Assembly: GCF_001642475.1 (NCBI RefSeq)
Contig: NW_019173936.1
Location: 186,001-250,000, forward strand
Origin: Fonsecaea monophora
Taxonomy: Eukaryota > Ascomycota > Eurotiomycetes > Chaetothyriales > Herpotrichiellaceae
DNA: 64,000 bases
Reading direction: 5' to 3'
Shown here: piece by piece, positions 1 through 12,155 of the stretch
Layout of the letters: each line of letters begins with the position of its first letter
How positions within the stretch are numbered: the first letter of the stretch is position 1
Made by a program: the position numbers and the translations under genes
The notes under the pieces: model-generated
The model's input: the letters and a program-made list of their open reading frames with translations, nothing else
What the model was told of the DNA's origin: nothing
Databases searched by the model: none

Positions 1-1215
1 TGTGAGTTGATCTTTTTCTGGTTCTTCTCCTTGAGGCAAAACAGCAGCTGAACCGGGGTAGCCGACCTCGGCTTCAATGACACTTGCGTGCCCTTCAGTT
101 CCAGACCGACCTGAGTGGTGTATTCATAGATATGAGCAGTGACATCTTTGCCATTGACTTGTTGTTTGGCAATCCCATCCTGATAAACACCTAGACCAGC
201 GAGAACAGCCCTTGTCCTGGGGTTGATTTTGGCACGACCATCGCTAACAATGCAAACGACGATCTTTTTCCACGCTTCTTTACCCCATGTTTTGCTGCTG
301 TTGCGATTGCACATGAACTCAATGTTCTTGAAGACACCAATCATGGTTCGAGCAAACAGAAATTCATCCTCGTTGTACATGGTGACGACGATAAACAGTT
401 CCGTCTCTCGTGGTTTTGCGAAGAGTCGCTGTCTCAAAGTGAACCGCTCACTGTAGAAATCCGAGGGGTCACATGTGGCGGCTGAGTATCTCATATGCGT
501 GAACTCGTCTCTCTCCGGCGGTTGCGCATGAGGAACATTGGCGAGGAGTTTGGGAGGAACGGGGCAATCAAGCACCAAGTTGCCGTTGAACAGCTGCACC
601 TCCTTAACGGTCTTCCACCTCCGTATGGGTGCCGGGGAAGGCGTAGGACGCTGCTCGTCTTGGTAGCCGTCATAATTCATTTCATCCTGACCGTGCGGAT
701 CTGGGCCGTACGAGTTGTCGGACTGTAGTATGGGATCATGGTCGCTATCCAAGCGGTATGGCTGGTCCGGTGTAGGGTAGGGATCCAGCGCATAATCACC
801 CTGCGGATGAGGCGAATATGATTGTGTATAATAGGCGTCGTGATGTTCCTCCGGAGACACAATATAGTCATTTCTTCCATAGCCCATGTCTCCCCCTGGT
901 CCGACTGGTAACTGTTGTTCATATTGTTGATTGTGCCCGTAAGAATGTGGGATGTTTTCTACCGAGTATGTCGGCTGCATGGCTAGGCGGTCATTGGAGG
1001 CCGTGGGCATCTGAAGGGGAATTTGTTGTCGCGAATGGGCTTCGTCTGGATGAGTGTAGGGTTGTAATGGCCGACCTGGCGAAGGCGACCGAGAGTCGTA
1101 CTGAGGATTCATACCGGGAGAGTAAGGGTCGCGTTGAGGGTCTCCTGGAGGCCGAAGTCAGTATGCTCTTGGGTACCAAGCAGAGAGGGGTCTCACGGAT
1201 GGGGTTGTAGGCCAT
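1..1215 (-). CDS. Chitin synthase, 5' part (runs off the left edge)
   Basis: Integral membrane glycosyltransferase (GT2) that polymerises GlcNAc from UDP-GlcNAc into cell-wall chitin. Model: ATG at 1215, exon 1 1197-1215, intron 1145-1196 (GTGAGA..CCAG, 52 bp), exon 2 1144 to beyond base 1. About 387 residues are visible. The first ~150 are Pro/Tyr/Gln-rich and disordered. Then comes the chitin-synthase N-terminal domain: THMRYSAATCDP, TLRQRLF, ETELFIVVTMYNEDE, KTWGKEAWKKIVVCIVSDGR, HIYEYTTQ and FCLKEKNQKKINS. This order belongs to division 1 chitin synthases. The wording FARTMIGVFKNIE and DGIAKQQVNGKDV looks most like class I, but class II/III is not excluded. The catalytic QxxRW region lies outside the window. 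Using the intron keeps the frame open, while unspliced reading stops early. Confidence 0.93.
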
Positions 1216-2576
1216 GATGGGCCAGGAAGGGAGGAGGGGAGCGCAGAGAGAAAGTGGTCTGTGTTCGGGGACTGGAATGTGAGAACGAGACGAAGACGAT
1301 CTCTTGTGTCAGAATTTAGAATCTTGAATGGTTGGACAGTGCTCGTAAGAAGAACCCAGGCATTCGATCTACTCGAAGTGGAGTATTTGGTATATACCGA
1401 GTATTGTTTACTCTTCTATTACTGGATCTGACTCTGGGGCGGAGCGACTATGTAGTCATAGGAGATGGAGGAAGTCGATGCCAGGGGGTTCCCAGGTGGG
1501 TGCCAGGACACTCTGTAGGAGTCGCACTGGTGACACTTGGATAATGGAATGGAGTATTTTTGACAACGTGTCGAGAGAAAGGCTGTCAGCGCGATAATGT
1601 CCAGGTACAGTACATGTGAGACGAAAAGAGTGTCCTGTTGGTTCTCAGCTGGGCGCAACAGAGTCCAGGCTTCAAAAGTCATACAGCCTCAGCAAGCCTC
1701 AGCTCTCTCTGACCTGCATTTCTGTTTCTGGGCGCCATGGGCCTCGGACCCGCTGATGGGCTGGTTGGCATTGGCTCCCTGTAGTTCCCTGGCACTTAAC
1801 GCCTAGGCGCCACGGGCCCCGGACGGCGTTCAGCCAGTAATATCTGGGCCCAGAGGTCATCGCCGCAGAAACGAGCCGCCGCCCTGCAGAAAGATGGAGG
1901 CGCCCACGTTTCTTGGTTACTGCAGTTTCCGCCTCTCATCATCACCAAACACCCCGTGTTGCTATTTATTCATACCAAGATTTGGGATTTTGCCCTTCTA
2001 TTTGCAGCCTATTGCCTTTAATTGACCAGTGCAACTTGGAGTTCCGTATCGCATGATTATCAACGGACTCCCTCTTTCATAGGTGCATTCAGTACCTCGT
2101 ACCCGTGGCCAAATTCGTACTTGGTGTACTCAGTACTCGTATTGCTACCCCTTGCCCCTAACGGTCGCGGCGCAATCTCCCTCAAGGCAACCTGCAGATT
2201 TTGGTGTCTTTGTGGCTGTGCACGAAAATGTTCCATGGTTCCCCGGACTAGCCCTGCCAAGTCCACGAGGCTTGCGAGGCTGCACATCCTGCTGAGGCTC
2301 CTCGTCACCTCGTACATCCGTACCTCGTAGATTCGGAACGCAGCCTTGCACCATAACGGCCTCTCCAGCCCCTCTCAAAAGCACACATTGCTCCTTACTT
2401 CATCATAGTACTCCGTATACATTTGTCCTTCACCAAGAACTGTTCTGGAACCGTTTCGCGAGCACCATTCTAACCGAGTCATTGCGTCACTCTCTTTGGC
2501 GCAGTTAGCTGTCGGTGGGCAGCATCCACGCAATCTTCCACGCAAGTCTCGACTGCGCCCATTCAGATACCCCACA
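1216..2576. other. Intergenic region between divergent genes
   Basis: No convincing gene. It holds the promoters of the chitin synthase (-) and the tyrosine phosphatase (+). Short TAC-NNN-GTA motifs occur here (TACCGAGTA at 1395-1403, TACTCCGTA at 2409-2417), with several GTAC-containing words around 2095-2330. Confidence 0.6.
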
Positions 2577-3135
2577 ATGACGGATTCTACGAACAAAATC
2601 TCGGTCCTCTTTGTCTGCCTCGGGAATATCTGTACAGCTCTGCCTTGCTATGGTTCTGTGTATCTCGGCTGATTAGGAATCTACAGGTCGATCGCCAATG
2701 GCTGAAGGCGTCTTCCGGTCGCTCGCGAAATCCCACCCTCGTATCGGCGACATCGACTCCGCTGGCACAGGCGCCTATCACACTCTCGATCCGCCCGATG
2801 ACAGAACACTTGATACCCTTCGGAGACATGGCATTACAGACTACGAGCATGGCGCCCGTCAAGTACGCTCGAGAGACTTCCACGAGTTTGACTACATTTT
2901 TGCCATGGACCACTACAATTTTAACGACCTACAGCGACTGCAGCGAAGAGTCGAAAGCAAGGGACAAAAAACAAAAGCTAAAGTCATGATGTTTGGCGAT
3001 TTCGGGGGGAGAACGAAGGGTGAGGAAGTCGTCGATCCTTACTACGGGGCCGACAAAGGATTCGAAGAAGTCTACGAGCAGGTCACTCGGTTCTCAAAGA
3101 ACTTCCTGGAACAAATTGCCTCCACTGGTACCTGA
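2577..3135 (+). CDS. Low-molecular-weight protein tyrosine phosphatase
   Basis: Cytosolic cysteine phosphatase of the LMW-PTP family (yeast Ltp1, fission yeast Stp1), which removes phosphate from tyrosine residues. Exons 2577-2631 and 2687-3135; intron 2632-2686 (GTACAG..CTACAG, 55 bp). The product is 167 aa, the usual family length. The P-loop C-X5-R is C14-L-G-N-I-C-R20-S-P-M, right at the N-terminus as expected. The general acid lies in V-D-P-Y-Y-G near residue 129. The intron splits the codon of the second P-loop Cys (C19), so the catalytic loop exists only after splicing. The start is fixed because the family motif begins about 13 residues from Met. Single gene, no operon context. Confidence 0.93.
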
Positions 3136-4523
3136 ACATGATCACGCGCCCTAGTTGGGTGTGGATTGCCCAGGATGGTTCGTCTCCCGCCAATAGACTG
3201 GCTTGCGATCTATGCGCGAAAATGAGGGACGCGTCCACTTCTAAAGAATCAATCGTCTCCGACCGGTGGATCTTCTAGATTGCGGACTTCGAACGGTTTG
3301 CCATGGACCACCTCTTAACTCTGGTCGACACGAATACTGCAATTGTCGCCCACCCGGTGGATATGTCAAAGACGAATACGCCACGTATGCCACCAATGCA
3401 GACCCTACCCATGTCCTCCAAAGATAAGACCTCTGGATCACTTTGTTGAATGAAAGCGCAGATGGAATGCTCGCACTGCACCTCCTTTCCCATCCCCTGA
3501 TCTCACAGACGTTGTTAGATCGCCTCAACCTTGTGAAATGTAGGTGGAGGGAAACGGTTGGTATCGTGTCATCGCTTAACTTGTAGGATCCTAGCGGGCC
3601 GGAAATGCACGGCTATATCTTCGATTGTCATCAGTTTGCTTGACACCACTCTTCGCGAAGCCTGGACACAAAACAAGGAATATCACACTCGGGGCTCTGA
3701 AAGATCATATGGCATGATCTTTCTCTCAAGACGCCTTGGGTCCAGTCCTGTTCGGCCCGTAGTTTTCCTTCGTCTCCTCGACCTCAAAGCGAATCTCCAT
3801 GCACTATTCAGATTTGCAAAGGATGGTGGCTTTTGGGCCACATGATATTTGAGCTCAGAAGATAGCACATGGCAAGATACTTGTGGAGGTAGCTAACTCG
3901 AGTGAATCCCTATATTGCCTTCGACAGTCGGCAGAGCTGTGCATCATTACGTTGGTCGGCTCCGATACTTTGGGGGAGGTCACTGCATTCCGGCTCTCGG
4001 TGGAAGTTTCTCACCAGGGACCATCATCTTTTTAGGCATTCTATATTCAACGAGACCGAGATCTTCAAGAGCGACTGGCACTGTTGCTTGAGTCATCAAA
4101 GCCTTGTTCTTTAGACAGATATACTTTTCTACATTTATTGCATACGAGTCTCACGCATGACTCTGCTCACCCTCTGGTCTCGTGTCAGCAGCCGAAGTAT
4201 GATATCCGAGGAACGAAGAGGATCAACTAATAGAATCTGTGATAGATGCCCAAGCTCGTTCCCACTCTGCTAACTCCAGCTAATCAGCAGAACCAGAGGC
4301 CGATATATACGCGAGGATCGGCTCTTTATACCAATGAAGCTGACTAAGCGACAGAGACGGCCTGGAAAGATGAGGTCGAAAATCCTGTTAGGCCTTATGC
4401 TAGACTTTTGAGGTTAATACTTTCTATCTCTCGTTAATCAGCCGTCGATAAAAAGTTGTGTGATATGCCATTAATTAGTCCACAACACCACGCAGCGTAG
4501 ACAGCAAGGCCCATCAGAGCACC
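3136..4523. other. Intergenic region, no supported gene
   Basis: 1.4 kb of mixed composition. A 72-codon ATG-started frame on the minus strand (3275-3493) and short plus frames are present. None has recognisable motifs or extends by splicing, so they are not called. It holds the 3' region of the phosphatase and the promoter of the GST-like gene. Confidence 0.5.
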
Positions 4524-5448
4524 ATGGAGACTCAGCCATGCATTCTTTACTACGACCGGCGTTCGATATGTAGCTCGATGGTACGGTATACGCTTGCCTG
4601 TGCAGGGTCGCCAGGCAAGAACTGCTTGTCCCTCTCACTGGAGCTTCGAGAGATCGACATTTACAAGGGCGAACAGCTCTCTGAATCATATCTATGCGAA
4701 GTGAATCCCAAAGGCCAGGTAAGAAAGACATGCTTTCGGCGATGCCCGTCGGCTGTTGCCTGGAAATTCGAGGATGGAGATTGACAAATGCGAAACAGGT
4801 TCCGTCCCTGTCGAGTCCGGGATTCTTCGAAAAGCCAATGACCGACAGTCTCGACATCACCCTCTGGCTATGCGAGAGACACCCTGACCTGAGACCTGCG
4901 GAGTATGCAGACGACATTAACAGGTTACTTCGAGATCTGCACGCCATCAATTTTTTCACGCTGTCAATGAGAAATCGTCCACAGAGAGCAGAGATGCTGG
5001 AAGGCACGATCCTCGCGAGGCTGGACGCACCAGACCTCTCGGACAGGCACAAGAAAGCCTTGGAGTACAAGTTGACCGTGTAATTGGGCCCTCGTCCTTT
5101 CTAAGGATTTTTTGAGGGCGGTGACTAACAATACTTCTTGCCGTCAGAACCCGATCGGAAAAGGTCGGCGGCATACGCCCGGAAGTCGTCAAAGAGGAAA
5201 CCGAGCGGGCGCGTGCTTTTCTCAGTGAAATCGACCACGTCAGACGTTCCCACAACGACAAGGATTTGACGCGGGAGGCATGGGTCTTTGGCACCGCGGT
5301 GCCGACTGCGCTGGACACTACCTTGATCTGTCTCCTGGTCAGGCTGATGGATGTTCAGTTGGAAGAGATCGTCCCGCCGGCGTTGTTGGAGATGGCACGA
5401 GCGGTGAGGGAGACGGCCGCGTTCAAGGCCATCTGGTCGTCGGTGTAG
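4524..5448 (+). CDS. Glutathione S-transferase-like protein
   Basis: Probable cytosolic GST-fold protein that would conjugate or reduce substrates with glutathione. Exons 4524-4718, 4799-5079 and 5148-5448; introns 4719-4798 and 5080-5147 (the second has a GTGACTAAC branch-like site). Phases close to 258 aa. Residues ~5-68 form the thioredoxin-like N-domain: a beta strand ILYYDRR, the helix following a CSSMVRY site, and the typical V-N-P-K-G-Q-V-P loop that carries the cis-Pro binding gamma-Glu of glutathione. The rest is the all-helical C-domain. The usual Tyr/Ser/Cys activator cannot be assigned safely. It is a divergent member and the substrate is unknown. Alternative donors around 5069-5080 would change only one to three residues. 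Confidence 0.8.
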
Positions 5449-6336
5449 CGTAGAAAGATGACAAGCCTGCTCATATCGCAGTGGACATGACGGAAATGAG
5501 TCCGTCCCGCGCAAAAAGAGTCGTATATGCCTATCCGTTTGCTGAAGTTTTTGATCCTGAAGCGTCAAGGTGCACGGCGTTATTGGGGGCACTCGATCCG
5601 ATCTCCCATCAACGCAGCAAACTCGGACCGAGATATGCCGACCCCACGGTGTCTGCTCCGAGCCCCTTGTCCACTCAGCCTTGCGCAGCCTCGTCCCGTT
5701 CCCCCTTCCTATGCCTTCCATCCAGCGTAAAAATCAGTGACTATTTTCATGATAATGTCGTCCAGCAACGCCGCTCCCGCCGTTTGTGCTCTCTGACTAC
5801 AAACATCGCAATATGGACCCCTGGTGCAGCGTCTCGTAGCCATTGGCCTTACGGGCGTGATTGGGCGGTACATCCGTCGGCAGGTCGGCGGTTCTCTGTT
5901 TCTGTGCCATTACATTTATTGGACGCCCCCATGGCTGAACAAATCTCACACGAGGTGAAGTCAGGTTACGGCACATCTTCCGCTCTCCGCCCTCACCATT
6001 TGTGCCAAATTTGTCAGCACCCACGCGTTCACGACACTGCGGTTGAGAGGCACTGGGCGCGTCAATGGGGATGCGATTCGTGATGACGACGACGACTGTT
6101 GTGGTCATAGAAGAGTAACATGTACATTCTCTCGTCAACCATCTCCTGTGAAAACTCAGAATCGACTACCTGAACTGTTTTTCCCTTTGTGCGGAATAAC
6201 TCGAGTCGGCGACGAGAGAGAAAGAACTAATTTGGACAAAGAGATTGAGGGGCAGATTGTGAGGGGCGAGAGTGACAGGAAAGTTGATGAACGAGGACAC
6301 GCGACAGACATACAAAGAAACAGACCAACAAACGCC
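5449..6336. other. Intergenic region
   Basis: No supported gene. It contains the 3' end of the GST-like gene and a purine-rich leader (about 6210-6336) immediately before the NmrA-like start codon. Confidence 0.5.
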
Positions 6337-7870
6337 ATGTCGAAGCGCATCCTAGTGACTGGCGCGACCGGGAATCAAGGTATAATCTGTCTATATCTGT
6401 TACATTTCATATTTCTACACTCAGATCTGATATCTTCCACGCATGCACGTACACTGCACCCCCATCACTGCATACTTAAAACCTCAGAACCATTTACCAT
6501 TGGGCTAACCCCTGTGCCATGTCATGCCTCTCATTCCATAGGTGGCTCCGTAGCAAAGTTCCTGCTACAACACCCAGACGAGTACAGAGTCCGTGTCCTT
6601 ACGCGAAACCCCGACTCGGATGCCGCGAAGCAGCTCGCCCAGCAGGGCGCCGAGGTGGTCAAGGGGGACCTGACGGATGCGTCGACGCTGGACGCGGCGT
6701 TTCGGGACTGTTGGGGCGCGTTTGTCGTGACGAATTTCTACGATGCGGTGAGTGCTTGTCTTGTCCTGCTGTGCGTTTCTTCCGCTGCGACCGTCGGTCC
6801 TATTTGAGGGGGCACGGCGGCATCTGGAGGACCTGCTTCTCTGTGTGTGGATGAATTTGTGTCTGTGTATGTGTTTATGCGAGGGCACACACATGCATGT
6901 ATATATACACATTAGCGGGTCTCCTTCATCTTCTCCCCCTCTTCCGCTCCAAGAACCATACTCGATCCATTTCGACCCTCTTTGCTGAGACGTCGCCCCC
7001 GTCGATGCGAACAGACAATCAAGAACGACCCGGCCAGCGAAGAACAGCAAGGCCGCAACGCCGCGCTGGCGGCCCAACGGGCCGGGGTATCGTGCTTCGT
7101 GTGGTCGACGCTGCCGTCGTCGGTCGAAATCTCCCGGGGCGAGGTGTGCTGCGAGATCTACGAGGGCAAATGCCGCGTCGACGGCTTCATCCGCGACGAG
7201 CTCCGCTTCGACGCCGCCGTCTTTGTCTACACGGGCAACTTTTACGAGAACATGGTCTTGAGGGGCCACGTGGTCAAGACTAATGACGGCAAAAGCATCG
7301 AGTTCCGCCAGCCCATCATCAAAGAGGACACGAAGCGTGAGTGCCCTTCTCTCTCTTGAGATCTGATGTTGGATCAACTGCTGATGATATCTCTCCCCTG
7401 GCTCTCCTCTACTTATAGTCCACATGGTCTGGGTCGAAAAGGACCTGGCTGGGGTAACAAAAGCGATATTCGACAACTGGAATCAGCGCAAGGACGAGCT
7501 GAGATATCGCCATCTCTACGCCATGGATGCCATCCACACGCCGCGCGAGATCTGCGACGTCATCAATCGTGGTAAGAAAGTTCAGCTTATCCATTTTACT
7601 TGCCCGCACTCTTAAGGCCCTTAAAAAGACAAGAAAGAAAAAAACTGACAAAAAGGGGGCAAAACAGTTACCGGTCTGCCAACGAAATACGTCGTGCTGC
7701 CTACATCCGGCAACGAACAGCGAGATATCATGTTTACCCTGTACAACAAGACGGGCACGTATCCGGGCGTGGTGCTGCCTGACCAGCAAGTGCTGGATCT
7801 CGGCGTGGAATTGCACGGACTGGAGCAGTTTGTGAAAGAGAGGCTCGTGCCACACCTGGGACTGGGATGA
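6337..7870 (+). CDS. NmrA-like NAD(P)-binding protein
   Basis: Atypical short-chain dehydrogenase of the NmrA/HSCARG type. Members sense NAD(P) redox state or act as isoflavone-reductase-like enzymes. Exons 6337-6379, 6542-6747, 7015-7336, 7419-7571 and 7668-7870; total 308 aa with all phases consistent. The Rossmann motif V-T-G-A-T-G-N-Q-G is at residues ~7-15, with the second G of the motif built across intron 1. VRVLTRNPDS, the usual NADP-discriminating strand-turn, follows. VVKGDLTD and F-V-V-T-N-F-Y-D come next, then VWSTLPS. The classical catalytic Tyr-x3-Lys is not visible, as in regulatory NmrA proteins. Introns 1 and 2 (162 and 267 bp) are long for this genome. Intron 2 is rich in TG runs. 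The role (repressor-like sensor versus reductase) cannot be decided. Confidence 0.9.
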
Positions 7871-8227
7871 AACGGCCATCTGAGTAGCATCTCTGCCGTC
7901 CCTGACTGTGACTTGAACAAAGAAAAGTCTACAGTGTGGATAACGGGGCTAGCATGAGAAGAATGAAACAGGATACAATGCTCGATTTGTGATCTGTCAT
8001 TGAACAGAGCGGGTGAACTTGAGTGGGCATATACTCATCCCAGTGCGAGCACCCCGTCTTCACTACCTAGATCTTCAAGTTCTTTTCTTTTTCCCTTTCC
8101 GTACTGGAAGCCCGGTGACAATGTGACAACTCCTTCGTGACATCCTGGGAACAGCCACTGTTATCCAAGTATGATTAACCACCACCACCACCACCACCAC
8201 CATCATCATGGCACGCTGCTCGGTTCG
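7871..8227. other. Convergent 3' intergenic region
   Basis: Convergent ends of the NmrA-like and metallopeptidase genes. Apart from a CAC/CAT microsatellite at 8178-8209, nothing notable. Confidence 0.5.
8178..8209. repeat. (ACC/CAC)n-(CAT)n microsatellite
   Basis: About eight ACC units run into three CAT units between two convergent genes. It would encode a His run in one frame, but no gene covers it. Confidence 0.9.
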
Positions 8228-9353
8228 CTAAGAGAAGGGATCAGGGGCAGGCGGCCGTTCTGGCCAAGCAGCGGCTTCGCTCGGTGTCTCCCCGAATACT
8301 CTCATGCATGTTCTTGCGTAGTATTTGCTGACTGCATAACTGGCATAGTTGTCCGCATTGTAGATAGGCAACCACTCGAGCCAATCTTGATCTCGTGGAT
8401 GGTACCTCTTGATTTCGGCGGAATTGTAAGTGCCATATCCATCTTCTGGCCCGTCTCCATAGAAGTCTGAGATGAAGTGGGGGGTATCGTCATCGTATGC
8501 AGTCGCAATCTTCCTATAGTAGTCTGGTACGTCTGAGAACAAACCAGGGAAATGCAGCAGTTCATGTAACATGACAGATCCAGTGCTGTGCATCCAATCA
8601 CTGTCGACATATCCGAGGTTCTCACATCCATATCCATCATGGTATTGAGGGCCATTCGACTGGTCCTTTGCCGGGTCGATTGCCCAGTTTGCTGCCCTCT
8701 CTACATCTGCAAGCATGGGCTTGAGCTGATACGTTAGCGCACAGACAGACATCAATGCCGAATCGCCGGCATATGTAGGAACCACAAATGCCAACCAAGT
8801 GGCACCGTCCTCGCAACTGTGGCCAGGCGCAGGGAGGCCCGGTTGTTCTAAACCCGGATGATCCCCGAGAAAATGAATTGACAAACGTGTGAACTTTTCG
8901 TTGTATGTCAGGGGTTCCTCCGCCAGCTGCCTGACAGTCTCTGGGTTGGAGAGGTCCAGGTCGAAATCAATGTTTGCTATTGCACGAAAGATATTGTTTA
9001 CGAATTCGGCGTCTTCGGGATCGAAATAGCGAGTGAAAACCTATGACTTACTCAGAGACTGGTTTCGATCAAGGCTGGATACAACACCTGATTTCAGACA
9101 CGGTGACGCAGCAACTCACCTCGTCGTTCGCCGCATCGCATGGCCAGTAGAGAGCGGTATGCCTAGCCAGGTAGATGGCGTCTTGGAATGTGCGATAGAA
9201 AATAGCCACTTGTGCATCCGTTAATCCTTCAGGGCCCCCAATGACTGGTGTGTTTGGAGGTCGGATAATGTCTTGTCGAGCTCGGACGAGAAGGTTGACC
9301 AGCAAAATGACGAGGAAGACGAAAGGAGAACGGATGAAGATGGAGGTAGCCAT
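8228..9353 (-). CDS. Secreted HExxH zinc metallopeptidase (M35-like)
   Basis: Probable secreted zinc endopeptidase. Exons 9353-9120 and 9040-8228; intron 9119-9041 (GTGAGT..ATAG, 79 bp); 348 aa. The N-terminus (MATSIFIRSPFVFLVILLV) is a signal peptide. The zinc motif H-E-L-L-H lies in V-M-L-H-E-L-L-H-F-P about two thirds along, followed by several Asp-rich stretches (DDDTPHFISD) that could give a third ligand as in aspzincins (M35). Paired Cys residues (CEDG, SVCAL, GCEN, RTCM) fit an extracellular fold. Assignment to M35 rather than another HExxH family is inference. The start is the only ATG in frame with the signal peptide. Confidence 0.8.
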
Positions 9354-10297
9354 TTCTTAACGAAAGCAGACTTGACTGAGACAAAGAGGAGTGCTGATGA
9401 TAGAGTACTTCAACCTTACCCATGTTTTAGAAGGTATAAACAGACATTCGCGTCTTCAGAACCCTTAAACCGCGTTCTGAACTTTACAATTCTAAATCGT
9501 GAATTTGAGGAGGCATTCTGATTTTCGTCACTGCTCAAGTGGTGACAACAACTCGTTCAGGTGACAGAGGTGTAAACACGATACCGTGAAGCCCTTCACT
9601 CTTCACGGACCGTTAGCGTTGTGATAGCACCAACAGAAATCTCTTTAATCACAATCAACCACGCAAGTTCGATGTTGGCTAATAGCCGGGTATGTCCCAA
9701 GTCGCGACATGGGAAGTGTGTTCATGTTGGGAGCGCATTGATGATGATGGTCTAAGCATTTTTGGGTCGTTGCGGCCTCCGTGGGGATGGCCGAGAGCAC
9801 AGTTCCAGCCAGTTCCAGCTGATGGTGTGAATGGAATTGAGTTGGCATCAACAAGAAGAGGTGAGAGCAAAGGATGAGGACGAGGAGGGAGAAGCGCAGG
9901 TTGTGGCTGTCGCTTCAACTGCGGCGACTGCGGTCTGCGGACAAACCTTCAATGACAATGACATAATAATCCCTAACGAATCTCCCAATCTCGCAAAACG
10001 ACCATCAATCATCCAACGCACCATTCACCATCCCTGCTCGCTCGATCCCGAATCCACTAATTCTCCCACTCTTCGTGCTACCAACCCTCGTGCCCGTCTC
10101 CTGCGCCACGGGAAACAATGACACCAGGAACCCGGTGAGGCGGATGATGGCAATTGCTGAAGTCAGTCGTCGTTTTGTGCTGAGTTTATCCTCAATTCAC
10201 GGCTTCTTCGGCTCAACAAAAACATTCAGACAGGCGGCAATCTCGCATCTTTGATAATCAAGTGTGATCCGGCCTCTTTTTCTTCATTCTGTCATAG
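9354..10297. other. Intergenic region between divergent genes
   Basis: Promoter region of the metallopeptidase (-) and the CRAL-TRIO gene (+). No supported coding sequence. Confidence 0.5.
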
Positions 10298-12155
10298 ATG
10301 CGACACTGCTGTTGTCAGCATCTGCTGCCATTGAGTCGATCAGCTTTCTTCCCCTCCGCAACTCGGAGAGGGGCGCGTTCATTCTCTCCAAAATTCAATC
10401 CGTTTTTTCGCCCGCAAACAAGGCCTCACTTCTTTCCCACTCGCCCCTTTATTGCTCCAAGTCCTGTCCGACGACTTGTCGCGCCTGTGGAATCTTCGGT
10501 CTCCTCGTACATTTTATTGTTCGGCGTTGCCTGTGGTGTCGCAATTCTTTTCGAATACTTAGGGCGCCATCAGCCCCCCGAGGCACACGACAAGGGCGAC
10601 CGCACCGCGAATTTCCAAGGCCCCAACCCTACACCCTTAGATCTCAACGATCCTTTCCGTATCGATATGCCTGCTCCTCCCGGGCACCTGGGTAATTTGA
10701 CGCCCGAGCAAGAAGCCAAACTGCGCGAATTCTGGGCTGCTACTTTGAGGATCTTTGGTGTAGAGGACTCCCAACAGGCCAGTGGAACAGAAACACCACG
10801 AACAGAGGATGCCGCATCGGAAGTTGATGTCAAGGACAAAGAGAAGAGCAAAAAGCGACTGGGTATATTCAAGAGACACAAGGATAAGGAGTCAAGTAAC
10901 GGATCGGCCACGCCGACGAAAGACCCAAGCCATCATGCGGATTCCGATGACAAGTATGGCCAAGTAAAAGAATTCCAGCAAATATTAGCCACACAATCAC
11001 CTGAAAGCTTGCGCAGCACCTTTTGGAGCATGGTCAAGGCCGACCATCCAGATGCACTACTGTTGCGCTTCCTAAGAGCACGAAAATGGGATATCGACAA
11101 GGCGCTGGTCATGTTGATCTCTACGATGCGATGGCGAAGTCAGGAACAACATGTCGACGACGATGTTGTGTTGCGTGGCGAAGGGGGTGCTCTAGAGGAC
11201 TCGAAATCCAGTGACCCGGTCATCAAGAGAGAGGGAGAAGATTTCCTGGCGCAACTAAGGTTAGGGAAGAGTTTCCTACACGGCACCGATAAAGAAGGCA
11301 GACCGCTGTGTTTTGTACGGGTGCGCCTTCATCGGGGCGGCGACCAGACCGAACGTGCTCTTGAAAGGTACACGGTTTATGTGATTGAGACGGCCAGACT
11401 CGCCTTGAGGCCGCCAATAGAAACCGCTGTGAGTTTTGCCCGATATCCAAACGAAGCACAGCTGACATTTTGCTTTTCAGTGTATAGTTTTCGACATGAC
11501 GAATTTCACCATGGCCAACATGGATTATACCCCCGTGAAGTTCATGATCAAGATCTTTGAAGCCAATTACCCCGAGTCCCTTGGCGCCGTCCTCGTCCAC
11601 AAGGCGCCATGGATTTTCCAAGGCATATGGAAGATCATCCGTGGCTGGCTCGACCCTGTTGTGGCAGGCAAAGTGCACTTTACGTCTGGAGTGGAGGACC
11701 TCGAGAAGTTTATCCCTAGATCACAGATCATCAAGGAGTTGGATGGAGAAGAGGATTGGGAATATAAGTATGTGGAGCCCGTACCTGGTGAGAACGACGC
11801 CATGAAGGAAGAAGGCCCGCGGGATGCTCTCCAAGCCGAGCGGGACACCAAAGTTCGCGCATATCAGAATAAGACATTTGAATGGATATCGAAAGGCACA
11901 GGGCCGGATGTGGACCAGATCAAAGAACAGAGGCACACCCTAGCGAAGGAGCTGAACGAAAACTATTGGAAACTGGACAAATATGTGCGGGCCAGAACGT
12001 ATTACGACCGCACTGGCATGATCGGACCAGACGGCAAGATCAACTTTTACCCCCCACCTCCGGGAAAGGGAGAGAACGCGGATCTCAAACCGACGTCGCC
12101 AGAGACCTTAGCGGATGCGCCCAAGGTCGAGACCACTGCCGATGATGTCGACTAG
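10298..12155 (+). CDS. CRAL-TRIO (SEC14-like) lipid-binding protein
   Basis: Member of the SEC14/CRAL-TRIO family, which moves or presents phosphoinositides and other lipids between membranes. Exons 10298-11428 and 11481-12155; intron 11429-11480 (52 bp); 601 aa. The Arg-rich, acid-poor first 60 residues look like a mitochondrial targeting sequence. A hydrophobic segment (SYILLFGVACGVAILF, ~70-85) could anchor it. A Lys/Ser-rich linker follows. The CRAL-TRIO N-helix carries the hallmark LLRFLRARKWDIDKA. The lipid pocket then runs from LHGTDKEGRPLCFVR through IVFDMTNFTMANMDY to the C-terminal region FTSGVEDLEKFIP. It resembles the yeast Csr1/Sfh2 group in layout. An N-terminal anchor before the SEC14 domain is the unusual part. 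Ligand unknown. Confidence 0.9.

Noticed and set aside
3275..3493. 72-codon minus-strand ATG frame between phosphatase and GST genes
   Set aside because: Too short, no motif, no extending exons, and no ribosomal or family evidence.
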